Below, in pieces: positions 15,563 through 23,785 of a stretch of DNA of 41,974 nucleotides (its first letter is position 1; the number at the start of each line of letters is the position of its first letter). The DNA is from Wenzhouxiangellaceae bacterium (lineage in GTDB: Bacteria > Pseudomonadota > Gammaproteobacteria > Xanthomonadales > Wenzhouxiangellaceae): NCBI GenBank assembly GCA_007135395.1, contig SLIZ01000160.1, forward strand, positions 1 through 41,974, written 5' to 3'. The notes beneath the pieces were generated by a model that did not search any database, had not been told where the DNA came from, and was given only the letters and a program-made list of their open reading frames with translations. The position numbers and the translations under genes were made by a program.

Positions 15563-16154
15563 CGGCTCCCATCTCCACCAGCATCCAGGCCCGGGCCCGC
15601 TGCCACTTGCGGGCCACGGTTCGCCTGGAAACCCCGAGGATTTCACCCACTTCGTCCAGGGTATAGCCACCAAAGAAGCGGGCGATGACCAGTTCAGCCA
15701 TGTCCGGATGCCTTTCGGCCAGCCGGTCCAGTGCTTCATGAACCGCGATTACCGCCCGGGCATCCTGCTCGTCGCCGGCAAGCTCCTCATTCAGGGATAC
15801 ATCGTCGTGACCGCTGCCACGCTTGGCCGACAGCCGCTGACGGGCATGATCCACGATGACCTGGCGAATCACCATATTGGCAAGCCGCATCATGTGGCGT
15901 TGATTCCGGGGGACTGCAATATTGCTTTGTCGAAGCTTGAGAAAAGCCTCGTGAACGACCATCGTGGTCTGAAGGGTGGGCCCGACCCGGAATCTGGCCT
16001 TCTGCATGCCGGCCAGACGGCGCATGTCCTCGTAGATCAGGGGCAGAATCCGATCGAACACCCCGGGCTCGGCTTTCAGTTCTTCCAGCAGGCGACTGAC
16101 CTCGGACTCGTCCGGGCTCACCGCAGTGTCGTTTTCCCGTTCCGAAAAACTCAT
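15555..16154 (-). CDS. ECF sigma factor of the kinase-linked (TIGR02999/ECF43-like) type
   Basis: 199-residue extracytoplasmic-function sigma factor. Region 2 lies at about 30-110 and region 4 at about 130-190, with the helix-turn-helix YTLDEVGEILGVSRRTVARKWQRAR. No anti-sigma gene is present. Region 2.2, normally an acidic DAED-like patch that contacts the beta-prime subunit, reads VGPTLQTTMVVHEAFLKL. The acids are replaced by Thr60, Gln62, Thr63 and Thr64. In the studied Vibrio EcfP such a sigma factor is inactive until a threonine in this region is phosphorylated by its partner kinase. The kinase gene overlaps this stop, so the same switch is likely. Regulated promoters are not visible here. 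Confidence 0.92.
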   Translation of the reverse strand: MSFSERENDTAVSPDESEVSRLLEELKAEPGVFDRILPLIYEDMRRLAGMQKARFRVGPTLQTTMVVHEAFLKLRQSNIAVPRNQRHMMRLANMVIRQVIVDHARQRLSAKRGSGHDDVSLNEELAGDEQDARAVIAVHEALDRLAERHPDMAELVIARFFGGYTLDEVGEILGVSRRTVARKWQRARAWMLVEMGADE

Positions 16155-16208
16155 CGCCTCGGAAGTCTAAATCAGGTACCTGACTGACAGGTGAATGGGT
16201 GCCGTGCC

Positions 16209-17159
16209 TCAGGACTCCGGCGGGGCCTCGTGTCCGGACGGGCCTTCCCCTGGGTAGGAGCGCTCACCGGCCTCGATCCTGAGATCCAGACGGTTTTCCG
16301 GTGGCGGCAGGGGACAGGTGGTGTGTTCGTTGAACGCACAGGGCGGGTTGTAGGCCTTGTTGAAATCCAGGGTCATCGTGCCATCGACGGGCAGATCGGC
16401 GTAGAGAAAGCGCCCGAGACCGTAGGTTTCCCGACCGGAGGTGCGATCGGCCAGGATAAACCAGTACTGATCTCCGGCGGCACTTTCCACCGCTTCCAGG
16501 CGAAATTCCGCTCCATCCACCGAAAATACCGCGGCCCCCGGGTTGGCCCGCTCGGCAACCTCGCCGGTTACATCGGCGATTTCCAGCACAGTCCCTTCCG
16601 GGTGCTCTTCGAATTCGGCCTCGATGGCCCATTCGGGATCCACCGGATACCAGTCAAGGCCGGCAAAATTGCGACGGGGAGTCGATTCCCGATCCCGCAC
16701 CCGGACAAACATGCCCGAAGCCCGCTCGATGAGGTGCACCCGGATTGCGTTGGACTCGATGTTCGTCGGTCCATCATCCCCATCGGCAACCAGCTCCGTG
16801 GGTCCGGAAGCATCACCGTTTACCGTGCCGGAAAACTCCGGACCCGGAACAAACTCGATCCGGTCGTCGCTGGAGACAATGGTCCCCCATAACTCCGGTC
16901 CCCGGTCAACAACCAGATCATTGTCCCGCCCGCTGCCGATATCGAATCGGTCGCTGTCAACCGGTGCCATACCCGCAAGGCTGAGCCAGCCGTATGGTTC
17001 CCGCAGCCGTTCTTCCCGGTCCTCGCGCCATTGCTCGATCCGCTCGATGTATGCAGTCGGTTCGGATTCATGTTCCGACGGGCCGTTTTGCTCGGTGACA
17101 GACTCACAGCCTGCCACCAGGAAAACACTCAACAAGACTATTGACAGGCACCTGTTCAC
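16209..17159 (-). CDS. DUF1684 lipoprotein
   Basis: 316-residue predicted lipoprotein: signal peptide with lipobox LVAGC (Cys18), then the DUF1684 domain. The YGWLSLAGM motif lies near residue 56, and the diagnostic C-terminal LDFNKAYNPPCAFNEHTTC and LPPPENRLDLRIEAGE follow. Conserved Asn, Cys and His residues in that stretch suggest a metal- or hydrolase-like site, but no activity is established. It starts at GTG with a strong GGAGGG ribosome-binding site 6 bases before. It lies 54 bases upstream of the ECF gene on the same strand and could share its transcript. Confidence 0.88.
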   Translation of the reverse strand: MNRCLSIVLLSVFLVAGCESVTEQNGPSEHESEPTAYIERIEQWREDREERLREPYGWLSLAGMAPVDSDRFDIGSGRDNDLVVDRGPELWGTIVSSDDRIEFVPGPEFSGTVNGDASGPTELVADGDDGPTNIESNAIRVHLIERASGMFVRVRDRESTPRRNFAGLDWYPVDPEWAIEAEFEEHPEGTVLEIADVTGEVAERANPGAAVFSVDGAEFRLEAVESAAGDQYWFILADRTSGRETYGLGRFLYADLPVDGTMTLDFNKAYNPPCAFNEHTTCPLPPPENRLDLRIEAGERSYPGEGPSGHEAPPES

Positions 17160-17266
17160 GACGGCCCTCCGATTGTTCGCAAGATTTCCGGACGGAAACC
17201 TGATAATTGGTCAGCTTCGAGTGTACCAACAAGGTCGTTAACCCGGCTATTGCACAAATATCCGGG

Positions 17267-18673
17267 TCAATAGATATCTTCCAGGCGTTCGATATCGTCC
17301 TCACCGAAGTAATTGCCGGTCTGAACCTCGATGATGTGCAGGTCCTCATCCGCCGGATTCTCCAGCCGGTGAACCTGTCCCGGGGCAATGCTGGTGGTCT
17401 GTTCCGGTCCGAGTTCGAACTCCCGGTCCTCGATCCGGACTTCTGCCCGGCCCGTGATCACCGTCCAGTGCTCGCTGCGCCGGCCATGGCGCTGCAGCCC
17501 CAGTATTCCACCGGGGCGAACCACAAGGTGTTTGACCCTGCAGGTATCAGTCTCTTCCAGCACGGTCTGGGTTCCCCAGGGCCGATGGACCGTACGATGC
17601 TGGATGGCCGACTCATGATCCCTTTTCCGTAGATGCTCGACCACCGCCTTGACCTCCTGGTCCCGGTCCCGACTGGCGACCAGAATGGCATCGTCGGTGT
17701 CCACGATAAGCAGGTTGTCCACCCCGACAGCCGCCACCACCCGGTGGCCGCTCTGGATGAAGCTGTTGTGCGTATCAATGAGTACGGCCTGGCCACTGAT
17801 CTGGTTGCCGGCCTGGTCGGTCTCGTAGAGCTCGCTGATGGACTTCCAGGATCCGATATCGCTCCAGCCGATATCGCAGGGAACCACTGCCCGGTTTCCC
17901 GCCCGCTCCATGACCGCGTAATCGATGGAATCCGATGGCATGCGCTCGAAGGATTCCAGGGGGAATTCCACGTTGCCGGTCGGATCCGCCACCTCAGACC
18001 AGACCTCCTGGGCCCTGCGATGGATCTCCGGGGAACAGGCCTTCAGCGCCTCAAGCAGGCAATCGGCACGAAAACAGAACATGCCTGCATTCCACAGGTA
18101 GTCACCGGATTCCACGTAGCTGCGAGCCGTTTCCAGGTCCGGCTTTTCAACAAAGGCACTGGCTTCGTACCCCTCGCCGCCCAGTGCCTCCCCCCGGCGG
18201 ATATACCCGTACCCGGTCTCCGGGTGGGTAGGCTGAATACCAAGGCAGACAAGATATTTCCGTTCGGCAAGGGAACGGGCATGTTCCACCGCCTGATTGA
18301 ACGCTGCCTGGTCCCTGACCATGTGGTCGGCGGGCATGACCAGCATGCAGGTCTCAGGTCCGAACTGGTCCCGGACCCTGAGTGCGGCCAGGGCTATGGC
18401 CGGTGCGGTATTGCGGGAAACGGGCTCCAGCAGGAACTCGTGCTCGGCACCCGGGGCCTTTTCCCGGTAGATATCCCGGGTCATGAAGAAATAATCCCGG
18501 GAAGTCACCGTGATGGTGTGATCACATCCGGTCGCCTCGATTGCCCGGGCTATGGTTTTTTCCGCCAGGGATTCCCCATCAACCAGTCGCATGAAAGGCT
18601 TGGGGTGGGCCTGCCGGGAAACCGGCCACAGCCGGGTGCCCGCACCACCGGAAAGGATCACGGGTACGATCAC
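17267..18673 (-). CDS. manC: Mannose-1-phosphate guanylyltransferase/mannose-6-phosphate isomerase
   Basis: Bifunctional type II enzyme (ManC/CpsB/AlgA) that makes GDP-mannose from mannose-1-phosphate and GTP and isomerises fructose-6-phosphate to mannose-6-phosphate. The N-terminal nucleotidyltransferase carries ILSGGAGTRLWPVSRQAHPK and FVEKPD. The C-terminal cupin carries the isomerase QRHGRRSEHWTVITGRAEV and EVQTGNYFGEDDIERLEDIY. At 468 residues the length is usual. The GTG overlaps the rfbD stop by 4 bases (GTGA) and starts exactly at the conserved I-VPVILSGG; a GTG further upstream would lie inside rfbD. It is the last gene of the rfbBACD-manC operon. GDP-mannose feeds polysaccharide, or GDP-rhamnose/fucose if those genes exist elsewhere. 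Confidence 0.95.
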   Translation of the reverse strand: MIVPVILSGGAGTRLWPVSRQAHPKPFMRLVDGESLAEKTIARAIEATGCDHTITVTSRDYFFMTRDIYREKAPGAEHEFLLEPVSRNTAPAIALAALRVRDQFGPETCMLVMPADHMVRDQAAFNQAVEHARSLAERKYLVCLGIQPTHPETGYGYIRRGEALGGEGYEASAFVEKPDLETARSYVESGDYLWNAGMFCFRADCLLEALKACSPEIHRRAQEVWSEVADPTGNVEFPLESFERMPSDSIDYAVMERAGNRAVVPCDIGWSDIGSWKSISELYETDQAGNQISGQAVLIDTHNSFIQSGHRVVAAVGVDNLLIVDTDDAILVASRDRDQEVKAVVEHLRKRDHESAIQHRTVHRPWGTQTVLEETDTCRVKHLVVRPGGILGLQRHGRRSEHWTVITGRAEVRIEDREFELGPEQTTSIAPGQVHRLENPADEDLHIIEVQTGNYFGEDDIERLEDIY

Positions 18674-19602
18674 GGAAACGGCTTCCGGGTAGCCAGGCAC
18701 CGGTCCAGGGCATCGCCTACGTCAGGCATTTTGTATTCAAGCTCCTTTTCAAACAGGTTGCAATCGAGTACCGACCAGGCCGGCCTGCGGGCTTCCTGGG
18801 GCCACTGGGCGCTGCTGATGGCCTCGATTCTCGGCCGCTGCTCCAGCAATCCGAGCCCATGGGCCCGATTCAGGGCGATACAGGCGAACTCGAACCAGCT
18901 CATCGCACCCTTACAACTTACATGATAGACCGGGCCAGGCAAGGGTTTTTCGAGCCACCGATCCAGGCACCAGGCCGCTGCCTCGGCCAGGGCACCGGCC
19001 CAGGTCGGATTGCCGATCTGGTCATCGACAACCTTCAGCGCCTTGCCCTGCTGCGCCCGCCCGACAACGGCAGTAAGAAAATTGCCCGGAAGCGCACTGT
19101 AGACCCAGCTTGTTCTCAGTACGATCGCCTGCGCCCCGGAGTGTGCAATGGCCTGCTCTCCGGCCAGTTTAGACTGACCGTAACAGTTGATCGGTTCGGT
19201 TGGCATGTCTTCCCGCAACGGAATATTGCCTGTGCCGTTGAATACGTAATCGGTGGAAAAATGCATCAGCCGCCTGTCCCTGGCCGCGCACCACCGGCCC
19301 AGCAATCCAGGAAGGTCCCGATTCATCCTCAAGGCCGCTTCAGGGTTTGACTCGGCACCGTCCACATCCGTCCAGGCGGCGGTACTGACGATCACATCCG
19401 GGTCGGTCTGTTCCAGAAGTGCTGTGACAGCATCCCCATCGGCAAGGTCACAGGGGATCTGACGGACATCCCCTCGACCGGCATCCTCGTGATTTCCACA
19501 GCCGCCTGAGCGACTGGTTTCGACCAGGCTGCCCCGATCTGCCAGGAGCGGCGCCATATGCTGCCCGAGCTGGCCCCGGGCGCCGGTAAGAAGAATGTTC
19601 AC
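18670..19602 (-). CDS. rfbD: dTDP-4-dehydrorhamnose reductase
   Basis: Last step of dTDP-L-rhamnose synthesis: NADPH reduction of dTDP-4-keto-L-rhamnose. It is an extended SDR, 310 residues, with TGARGQLGQ at the N terminus, FSTDYVFNGTG, and the active-site YGQSKLAGEQA (YxxxK). It starts at GTG overlapping the rfbC stop and overlaps manC downstream, so translation is coupled throughout. Confidence 0.96.
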   Translation of the reverse strand: MNILLTGARGQLGQHMAPLLADRGSLVETSRSGGCGNHEDAGRGDVRQIPCDLADGDAVTALLEQTDPDVIVSTAAWTDVDGAESNPEAALRMNRDLPGLLGRWCAARDRRLMHFSTDYVFNGTGNIPLREDMPTEPINCYGQSKLAGEQAIAHSGAQAIVLRTSWVYSALPGNFLTAVVGRAQQGKALKVVDDQIGNPTWAGALAEAAAWCLDRWLEKPLPGPVYHVSCKGAMSWFEFACIALNRAHGLGLLEQRPRIEAISSAQWPQEARRPAWSVLDCNLFEKELEYKMPDVGDALDRCLATRKPFP

Positions 19603-20153
19603 GGGGACCCGGGCAGACGATCCCGCGCCACCTCCCGAAGCCGGGGGGCACGGGAATCCTTCGGGGACAATTCCGGCGGATCTATGGGCCAGTCGATTCC
19701 AATGTCAGGATCATCCCAGGCGATCGCCGCATCCGCATCGGGCCGGTAGGGGCGTGTACACAGGTAGTTGAACGTGGCCGTTTCGCTCAGCACCTGGAAG
19801 CCATGGGCAAAACCCTCGGGAATCCAGAGCTGATGGTGATTTTCCATGCTCAACTCGGCGCCTGTCCAGCGGCCGAAGTCGGCTGAATCCGGACGGATAT
19901 CCACGGCCACATCCAGGACGCGCCCTTCGGTGACCCAGACCAGCTTGCCCTGGGGCGACGGCCACTGGTAATGGAGTCCCCGCAGTACGCCCCGCCGGGA
20001 CCGGCTGGCATTGGACTGGACGAAGGCCGGCCCGATCCCGTGTTCGGCATAGTGCTCGGCCCGCCAGGTTTCCAGAAACCAGCCACGCTCATCCCCGAAT
20101 ACCCTGGGTTCGACAAGGAGTACCGGTTTCAACCCGGTTGCACTCACCTTCAT
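19599..20153 (-). CDS. rfbC: dTDP-4-dehydrorhamnose 3,5-epimerase
   Basis: Cupin-fold epimerase, 184 residues, inverting C3 and C5 of dTDP-4-keto-6-deoxyglucose. Signatures are [22 protein letters not shown] with the catalytic His, [24 protein letters not shown] with the catalytic Tyr region, and the final [11 protein letters not shown]. The ATG overlaps the rfbA stop (ATGA). Confidence 0.96.
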   Translation of the reverse strand: MKVSATGLKPVLLVEPRVFGDERGWFLETWRAEHYAEHGIGPAFVQSNASRSRRGVLRGLHYQWPSPQGKLVWVTEGRVLDVAVDIRPDSADFGRWTGAELSMENHHQLWIPEGFAHGFQVLSETATFNYLCTRPYRPDADAAIAWDDPDIGIDWPIDPPELSPKDSRAPRLREVARDRLPGSP

Positions 20154-21049
20154 TCACCCGGCTCCCGGGATGCTACCTGGGCCAGGTATTGCCCATACCC
20201 GCTTTTTGCCAGCGGTTTGGCCAGACCAAGAAGGGCCTCCTGGTCGATCCAGCCCTGGCGATAGGAAATTTCCTCCGGGCAGGCAACCCGCAGACCCTGC
20301 CTGGCTTCCAGGGTCTCGATATAACTGGATGCCTGCTGCAGGGAATCGTGGGTGCCCGTATCCAGCCAGGCATAGCCGCGGCCCATTTTCTCCACCACCA
20401 GACTGCCCTGGTCCAGGTAGCGCCGGTTGAGGTCGGTAATCTCCAGTTCCCCCCGGGCCGAAGGGGCCAGGTCGGCGGCCAGATCACTGGCCTGACCATC
20501 ATAGAAATACAGTCCGGTCACCGCGTAATTGGAGCGGGGATTGTCCGGCTTTTCCTCGATGGAAAGGACCTGGCCCTGCCGGTCCATTTCCACCACCCCG
20601 TAACGTTCCGGGTCGCTGACCCGATAGCCGAAAACCGTTGCACCCTCCTGCCTTTGCATGGCCCGGGCCAGCAATTCCCGCATGCCTCCGCCATGGAAAA
20701 TATTGTCCCCGAGGATCAGACAGGACGGCCTTCGGGCAACGAATTCCCGGCCGATCAGGTAGGCCTGGGCCAGGCCGCCGGGATCGGGCTGAACCGCGTA
20801 GTGCAGGTCAAGACCCCACTGGCTGCCGTCGCCAAGCAACTGGTGGAACAGGGACTGCTCGTGGGGGGTGGTAATGAGCAGGATTTCCCGGATACCGGCT
20901 TCCATCAACGTGGACAGGGGGTAGTAGATCATGGGCTTGTCGTAGACCGGCAACAACTGCTTGCTGATGACCTGGGTCAGCGGATAAAGGCGGGTTCCCG
21001 AGCCTCCGGCGAGAATGATGCCCCGGCGCGTTCCCGAATCAGCCGGCAT
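20150..21049 (-). CDS. rfbA: Glucose-1-phosphate thymidylyltransferase
   Basis: Makes dTDP-glucose from glucose-1-phosphate and dTTP, the entry step of dTDP-rhamnose synthesis, feedback-inhibited by dTDP-rhamnose in the family. The protein is 299 residues. It carries [45 protein letters not shown] and [19 protein letters not shown]. The ATG lies just inside the end of rfbB (11-base overlap); in-frame starts further upstream would lie deep in rfbB and give a non-family N terminus. Confidence 0.96.
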   Translation of the reverse strand: MPADSGTRRGIILAGGSGTRLYPLTQVISKQLLPVYDKPMIYYPLSTLMEAGIREILLITTPHEQSLFHQLLGDGSQWGLDLHYAVQPDPGGLAQAYLIGREFVARRPSCLILGDNIFHGGGMRELLARAMQRQEGATVFGYRVSDPERYGVVEMDRQGQVLSIEEKPDNPRSNYAVTGLYFYDGQASDLAADLAPSARGELEITDLNRRYLDQGSLVVEKMGRGYAWLDTGTHDSLQQASSYIETLEARQGLRVACPEEISYRQGWIDQEALLGLAKPLAKSGYGQYLAQVASREPGE

Positions 21050-22088
21050 GACGCATTCCAAGCCGCTCGCTGCGATAGCGTCCATCCCGGATACGCTGCC
21101 ACCAGTCCCGGTTTTCAAGGTACCAGTCGACCGTCCTGGCCAGTCCCTGGTGGAAGTCCACCGCGGGTTTCCAGCCAAGTTCCCGGCGAATCCGGCGCGC
21201 ATCAATGGCATAACGCCGGTCATGACCGGGTCGGTCGGTTACATGGCGGATCAGTTTGGCGCACGACTCGGTCCCGGGTTGTCGTTCGTCGACCAACTCG
21301 CACAGGGTGTGGATCAATTCGAGATTGGTCATTTCCGCATCCCCGCCGATGTTGTAGACCCGCCCGGGCCGGCCGGCTTCAAGCACCCGGGACAGGGCCC
21401 TGCAGTGATCTTCCACGTACAGCCAGTCCCGGCATTGCTGACCGTCCCCGTAGACCGGCAGGGATTCACCCTCCAGGGCATTGATCAGCATCAGGGGAAT
21501 CAGCTTTTCGGGAAACTGAAATGGCCCGTAGTTATTGGAACAGTTGGTGATCAGAACCGGCAACCCATAGGTCTGATGCCAGGCCCGCACCAGGTGGTCG
21601 GCGCCGGCCTTGGAGGCCGCATAAGGCGAATTGGGGGCGTAGGCCCGGTCTTCGTCAAACCCCGGCTCTTCGGGTTCAAGACTGCCGTAGACCTCGTCGG
21701 TGGAAACATGAAGGAATCGAAAATCGTCCCCGGCCGATTTCCAGTATTCCAGCGCCGAGTCCAGCAACACCTGGGTTCCAAGAACATTGGTGCGGACAAA
21801 ATCCGATGCATCGTCGATGGAGCGATCCACATGGCTCTCGGCGGCGAAATGCACGATGGCTTCAGGCTGGAATTCCCGCAGGCTGCGTTCGACCAGGGCG
21901 CGGTCGGCAATATCACCCTGGATCAGCTCATGGCGCTCCGGATCCTGGTCGGACAAAGACTCCGGATTGCCTGCGTAAGTCAGCAGGTCCAGGTTCAGCA
22001 CCCGGCCCTGCCGGTTGGCGTCGAGGAAATGCCGGATAAAATTGCTGCCGATAAAGCCGGCTCCGCCGGTTACCAGAATTCGAGCCAT
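21039..22088 (-). CDS. rfbB: dTDP-glucose 4,6-dehydratase
   Basis: NAD-dependent extended SDR, 349 residues, converting dTDP-glucose to dTDP-4-keto-6-deoxyglucose. It has [30 protein letters not shown]-type catalytic Asp/Glu (reads [13 protein letters not shown]), [15 protein letters not shown] (YxxxK) and [14 protein letters not shown]. It is the first gene of the rhamnose operon; 94 bases with no clear promoter boxes separate it from the ssb stop. Confidence 0.97.
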   Translation of the reverse strand: MARILVTGGAGFIGSNFIRHFLDANRQGRVLNLDLLTYAGNPESLSDQDPERHELIQGDIADRALVERSLREFQPEAIVHFAAESHVDRSIDDASDFVRTNVLGTQVLLDSALEYWKSAGDDFRFLHVSTDEVYGSLEPEEPGFDEDRAYAPNSPYAASKAGADHLVRAWHQTYGLPVLITNCSNNYGPFQFPEKLIPLMLINALEGESLPVYGDGQQCRDWLYVEDHCRALSRVLEAGRPGRVYNIGGDAEMTNLELIHTLCELVDERQPGTESCAKLIRHVTDRPGHDRRYAIDARRIRRELGWKPAVDFHQGLARTVDWYLENRDWWQRIRDGRYRSERLGMRHAG

Positions 22089-22182
22089 TCAGAAAGCCTG
22101 ATTTCAAGAACACAAGGCCGGCATTCTATCAACTTGCCGGGAAGTGAATGCCCGCCGTCGGCCTTGTGGGCCGGGCGGTGGG

Positions 22183-22650
22183 CTAGAATGGAATATCGTC
22201 TTCCGGGAAATCTTCCTTGCCTTGCGCTGGACGCTGTTGCCCGCCCTGCCCACCGCCGGAACCCTGCACGGTCTTGGAAGAACCCATCATCGGCGCACTA
22301 CCCCCGCCGCCGCCGGGGCTATCGAGCATCTGCATCTCGTTGGCCACGATCTCGGTCGTGTACCGATCCTGGCCATCCTGGCCTTGCCACTTGCGGGTTT
22401 GCAGCCGTCCCTCGACGTAGACCTTCGAGCCCTTCTTCAGATACTCGCCCACGATCTCCGCCAGCCGGCTGAAGAAAACCACCCGGTGCCACTCGGTCTT
22501 CTCCTGCATTTCTCCGCTGGACTTGTCCCGCCACGCATCCGTGGTTGCCAGACTGATGTTGGCAACCGTAGCTCCACCCTGGGTCTGCCGGATTTCCGGG
22601 TCTGCTCCCAGATTGCCGATTAGTATCACCTTGTTGATTCCGCGTGCCAT
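22183..22650 (-). CDS. ssb: Single-stranded DNA-binding protein
   Basis: 155-residue SSB. The OB-fold domain (1-110) begins [21 protein letters not shown] with [29 protein letters not shown] Gly/Gln-rich linker follows, and the acidic tip EDDIPF recruits DNA repair and replication partners. A GGAG site precedes the ATG. It is transcribed away from ispB; uvrA, its frequent divergent neighbour in enterobacteria, is not here. Confidence 0.97.
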   Translation of the reverse strand: MARGINKVILIGNLGADPEIRQTQGGATVANISLATTDAWRDKSSGEMQEKTEWHRVVFFSRLAEIVGEYLKKGSKVYVEGRLQTRKWQGQDGQDRYTTEIVANEMQMLDSPGGGGGSAPMMGSSKTVQGSGGGQGGQQRPAQGKEDFPEDDIPF

Positions 22651-22767
22651 CGCTCCACTCCCGAGATTGATTATTCATTCGATCAGACCCGGAAGTGTAG
22701 TGGTTTTACCGACCGAATTCATGCCCCCATGACTTCGCCGGTTTAGCCTCTGCGATGACATCCCGCT

Positions 22768-22773
22768 TATAAT
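22768..22773 (+). promoter_or_regulatory. -10 box of ispB, implying a near-leaderless message
   Basis: Perfect TATAAT seven bases before the ATG at 22781. The -35 region (TTAGCC, at a long 19-base spacing) is weak. A start of transcription 7-8 bases after the box would fall at the ATG itself. A further upstream ATG at 22772 lies inside the -10 box and so cannot be the start if this promoter is used. Confidence 0.55.
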
Positions 22774-22780
22774 GCCGCCA

Positions 22781-23785
22781 ATGAGTTCGCTTCCCGACAC
22801 CAACATCGCAACTCCTTCGGACCTGGACCAGGCCCTGGCCCTGGCTGGCCCGGACATGGAGGAGGTCAACCGGTTCATCCGGCAACGCCTGAAATCCGAG
22901 GTGGTGCTGGTCAACCAGATCAGTGAATACATCATCCAGGCCGGGGGCAAGCGACTGCGCCCGGTCATTCACCTTCTTTCGGCCCGTTCCTGCGGAGTGG
23001 AAGGCAGCGACCCGGTCAAGCTCGCTGCGGTCATCGAGTTCATCCATACAGCCACCCTGCTCCATGATGACGTGGTCGATGAATCCGACCGCCGTCGGGG
23101 CCGGAAGACCGCGCATACCATCTGGGGCAATGCGGCCAGCGTGCTGGTGGGTGATTTCCTCTATTCGCGCAGCTTCCAGATGATGGTTGAACTCGACCGT
23201 ATGGCGGTCATGAAAATCCTGGCCGATACGACCAATACCATTGCCGAGGGCGAGGTGATGCAGTTGATGCACCTGGGGAATGCACAACTGTCGGAAGCCG
23301 AGTACCGGCAGGTGATCCACCACAAGACCGCCTGCCTGTTTTCCGCGGCCTGCCGGCTCGGGGCCGTGCTGGCCGATGCGGACGAGGCCACCGAAAAGGC
23401 CATGGAGAACTTCGGCACGAACCTGGGGCTGGCCTTCCAGGTCGCCGACGACCTGCTTGACTATGCCGACTCCGGGGTCGACCCGGGCAAGAACCTGGGC
23501 GATGACCTGGCCGAAGGCAAGGTAACCCTGCCCCTGATCATCGCCCTGCAACGCTGTGACAGTGCCGACAAGGCTTTTCTGGAATCCTGTGTTGCCGCCA
23601 GGGGGGCCGGCGATCTGGACCGGGTACAGTCCATACTCCAGGCCACCGGCGCCCTGGAGGAAACCGGACGGCAGGCCGATGCGTTGGTGGAAAAGGCCCT
23701 TGAGGCCCTGGCCGAATTACCCACTTGTCCCCCGACCGGGGCCCTGGCAACGCTTGCCCGCTACTCGGTCAATCGGAAGACTTAG
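22781..23785 (+). CDS. ispB: Octaprenyl-diphosphate synthase family protein
   Basis: Trans-type polyprenyl diphosphate synthase, 334 residues, lengthening farnesyl diphosphate with isopentenyl diphosphate to make the ubiquinone side chain. Both aspartate-rich motifs are intact, LLHDDVVDESDRRRG and VADDLLDYADSG, as are GGKRLRP and the lysine of EGKVTLPLI. The small residues before the first motif (FIHTATLLHDD) are compatible with a long product; exact chain length is not readable. No ribosome-binding site precedes the ATG. The 3' end overlaps the convergent murD2 gene by 17 bases. Confidence 0.94.
   Translation: MSSLPDTNIATPSDLDQALALAGPDMEEVNRFIRQRLKSEVVLVNQISEYIIQAGGKRLRPVIHLLSARSCGVEGSDPVKLAAVIEFIHTATLLHDDVVDESDRRRGRKTAHTIWGNAASVLVGDFLYSRSFQMMVELDRMAVMKILADTTNTIAEGEVMQLMHLGNAQLSEAEYRQVIHHKTACLFSAACRLGAVLADADEATEKAMENFGTNLGLAFQVADDLLDYADSGVDPGKNLGDDLAEGKVTLPLIIALQRCDSADKAFLESCVAARGAGDLDRVQSILQATGALEETGRQADALVEKALEALAELPTCPPTGALATLARYSVNRKT

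Noticed and set aside
17633-18925. 430-codon plus-strand frame opposite manC and rfbD
   Set aside because: It is a shadow of two well-defined sugar-nucleotide genes, with no recognisable domain.
20138-22472. Two long plus-strand frames (448 and 485 codons) opposite rfbA, rfbB and ssb
   Set aside because: They cross several conserved minus-strand genes and their translations are Gly/Pro/Arg-rich noise.
22772-22774. ATG nine bases upstream as the ispB start
   Set aside because: It lies inside the TATAAT box, so a transcript from that promoter would not contain it.
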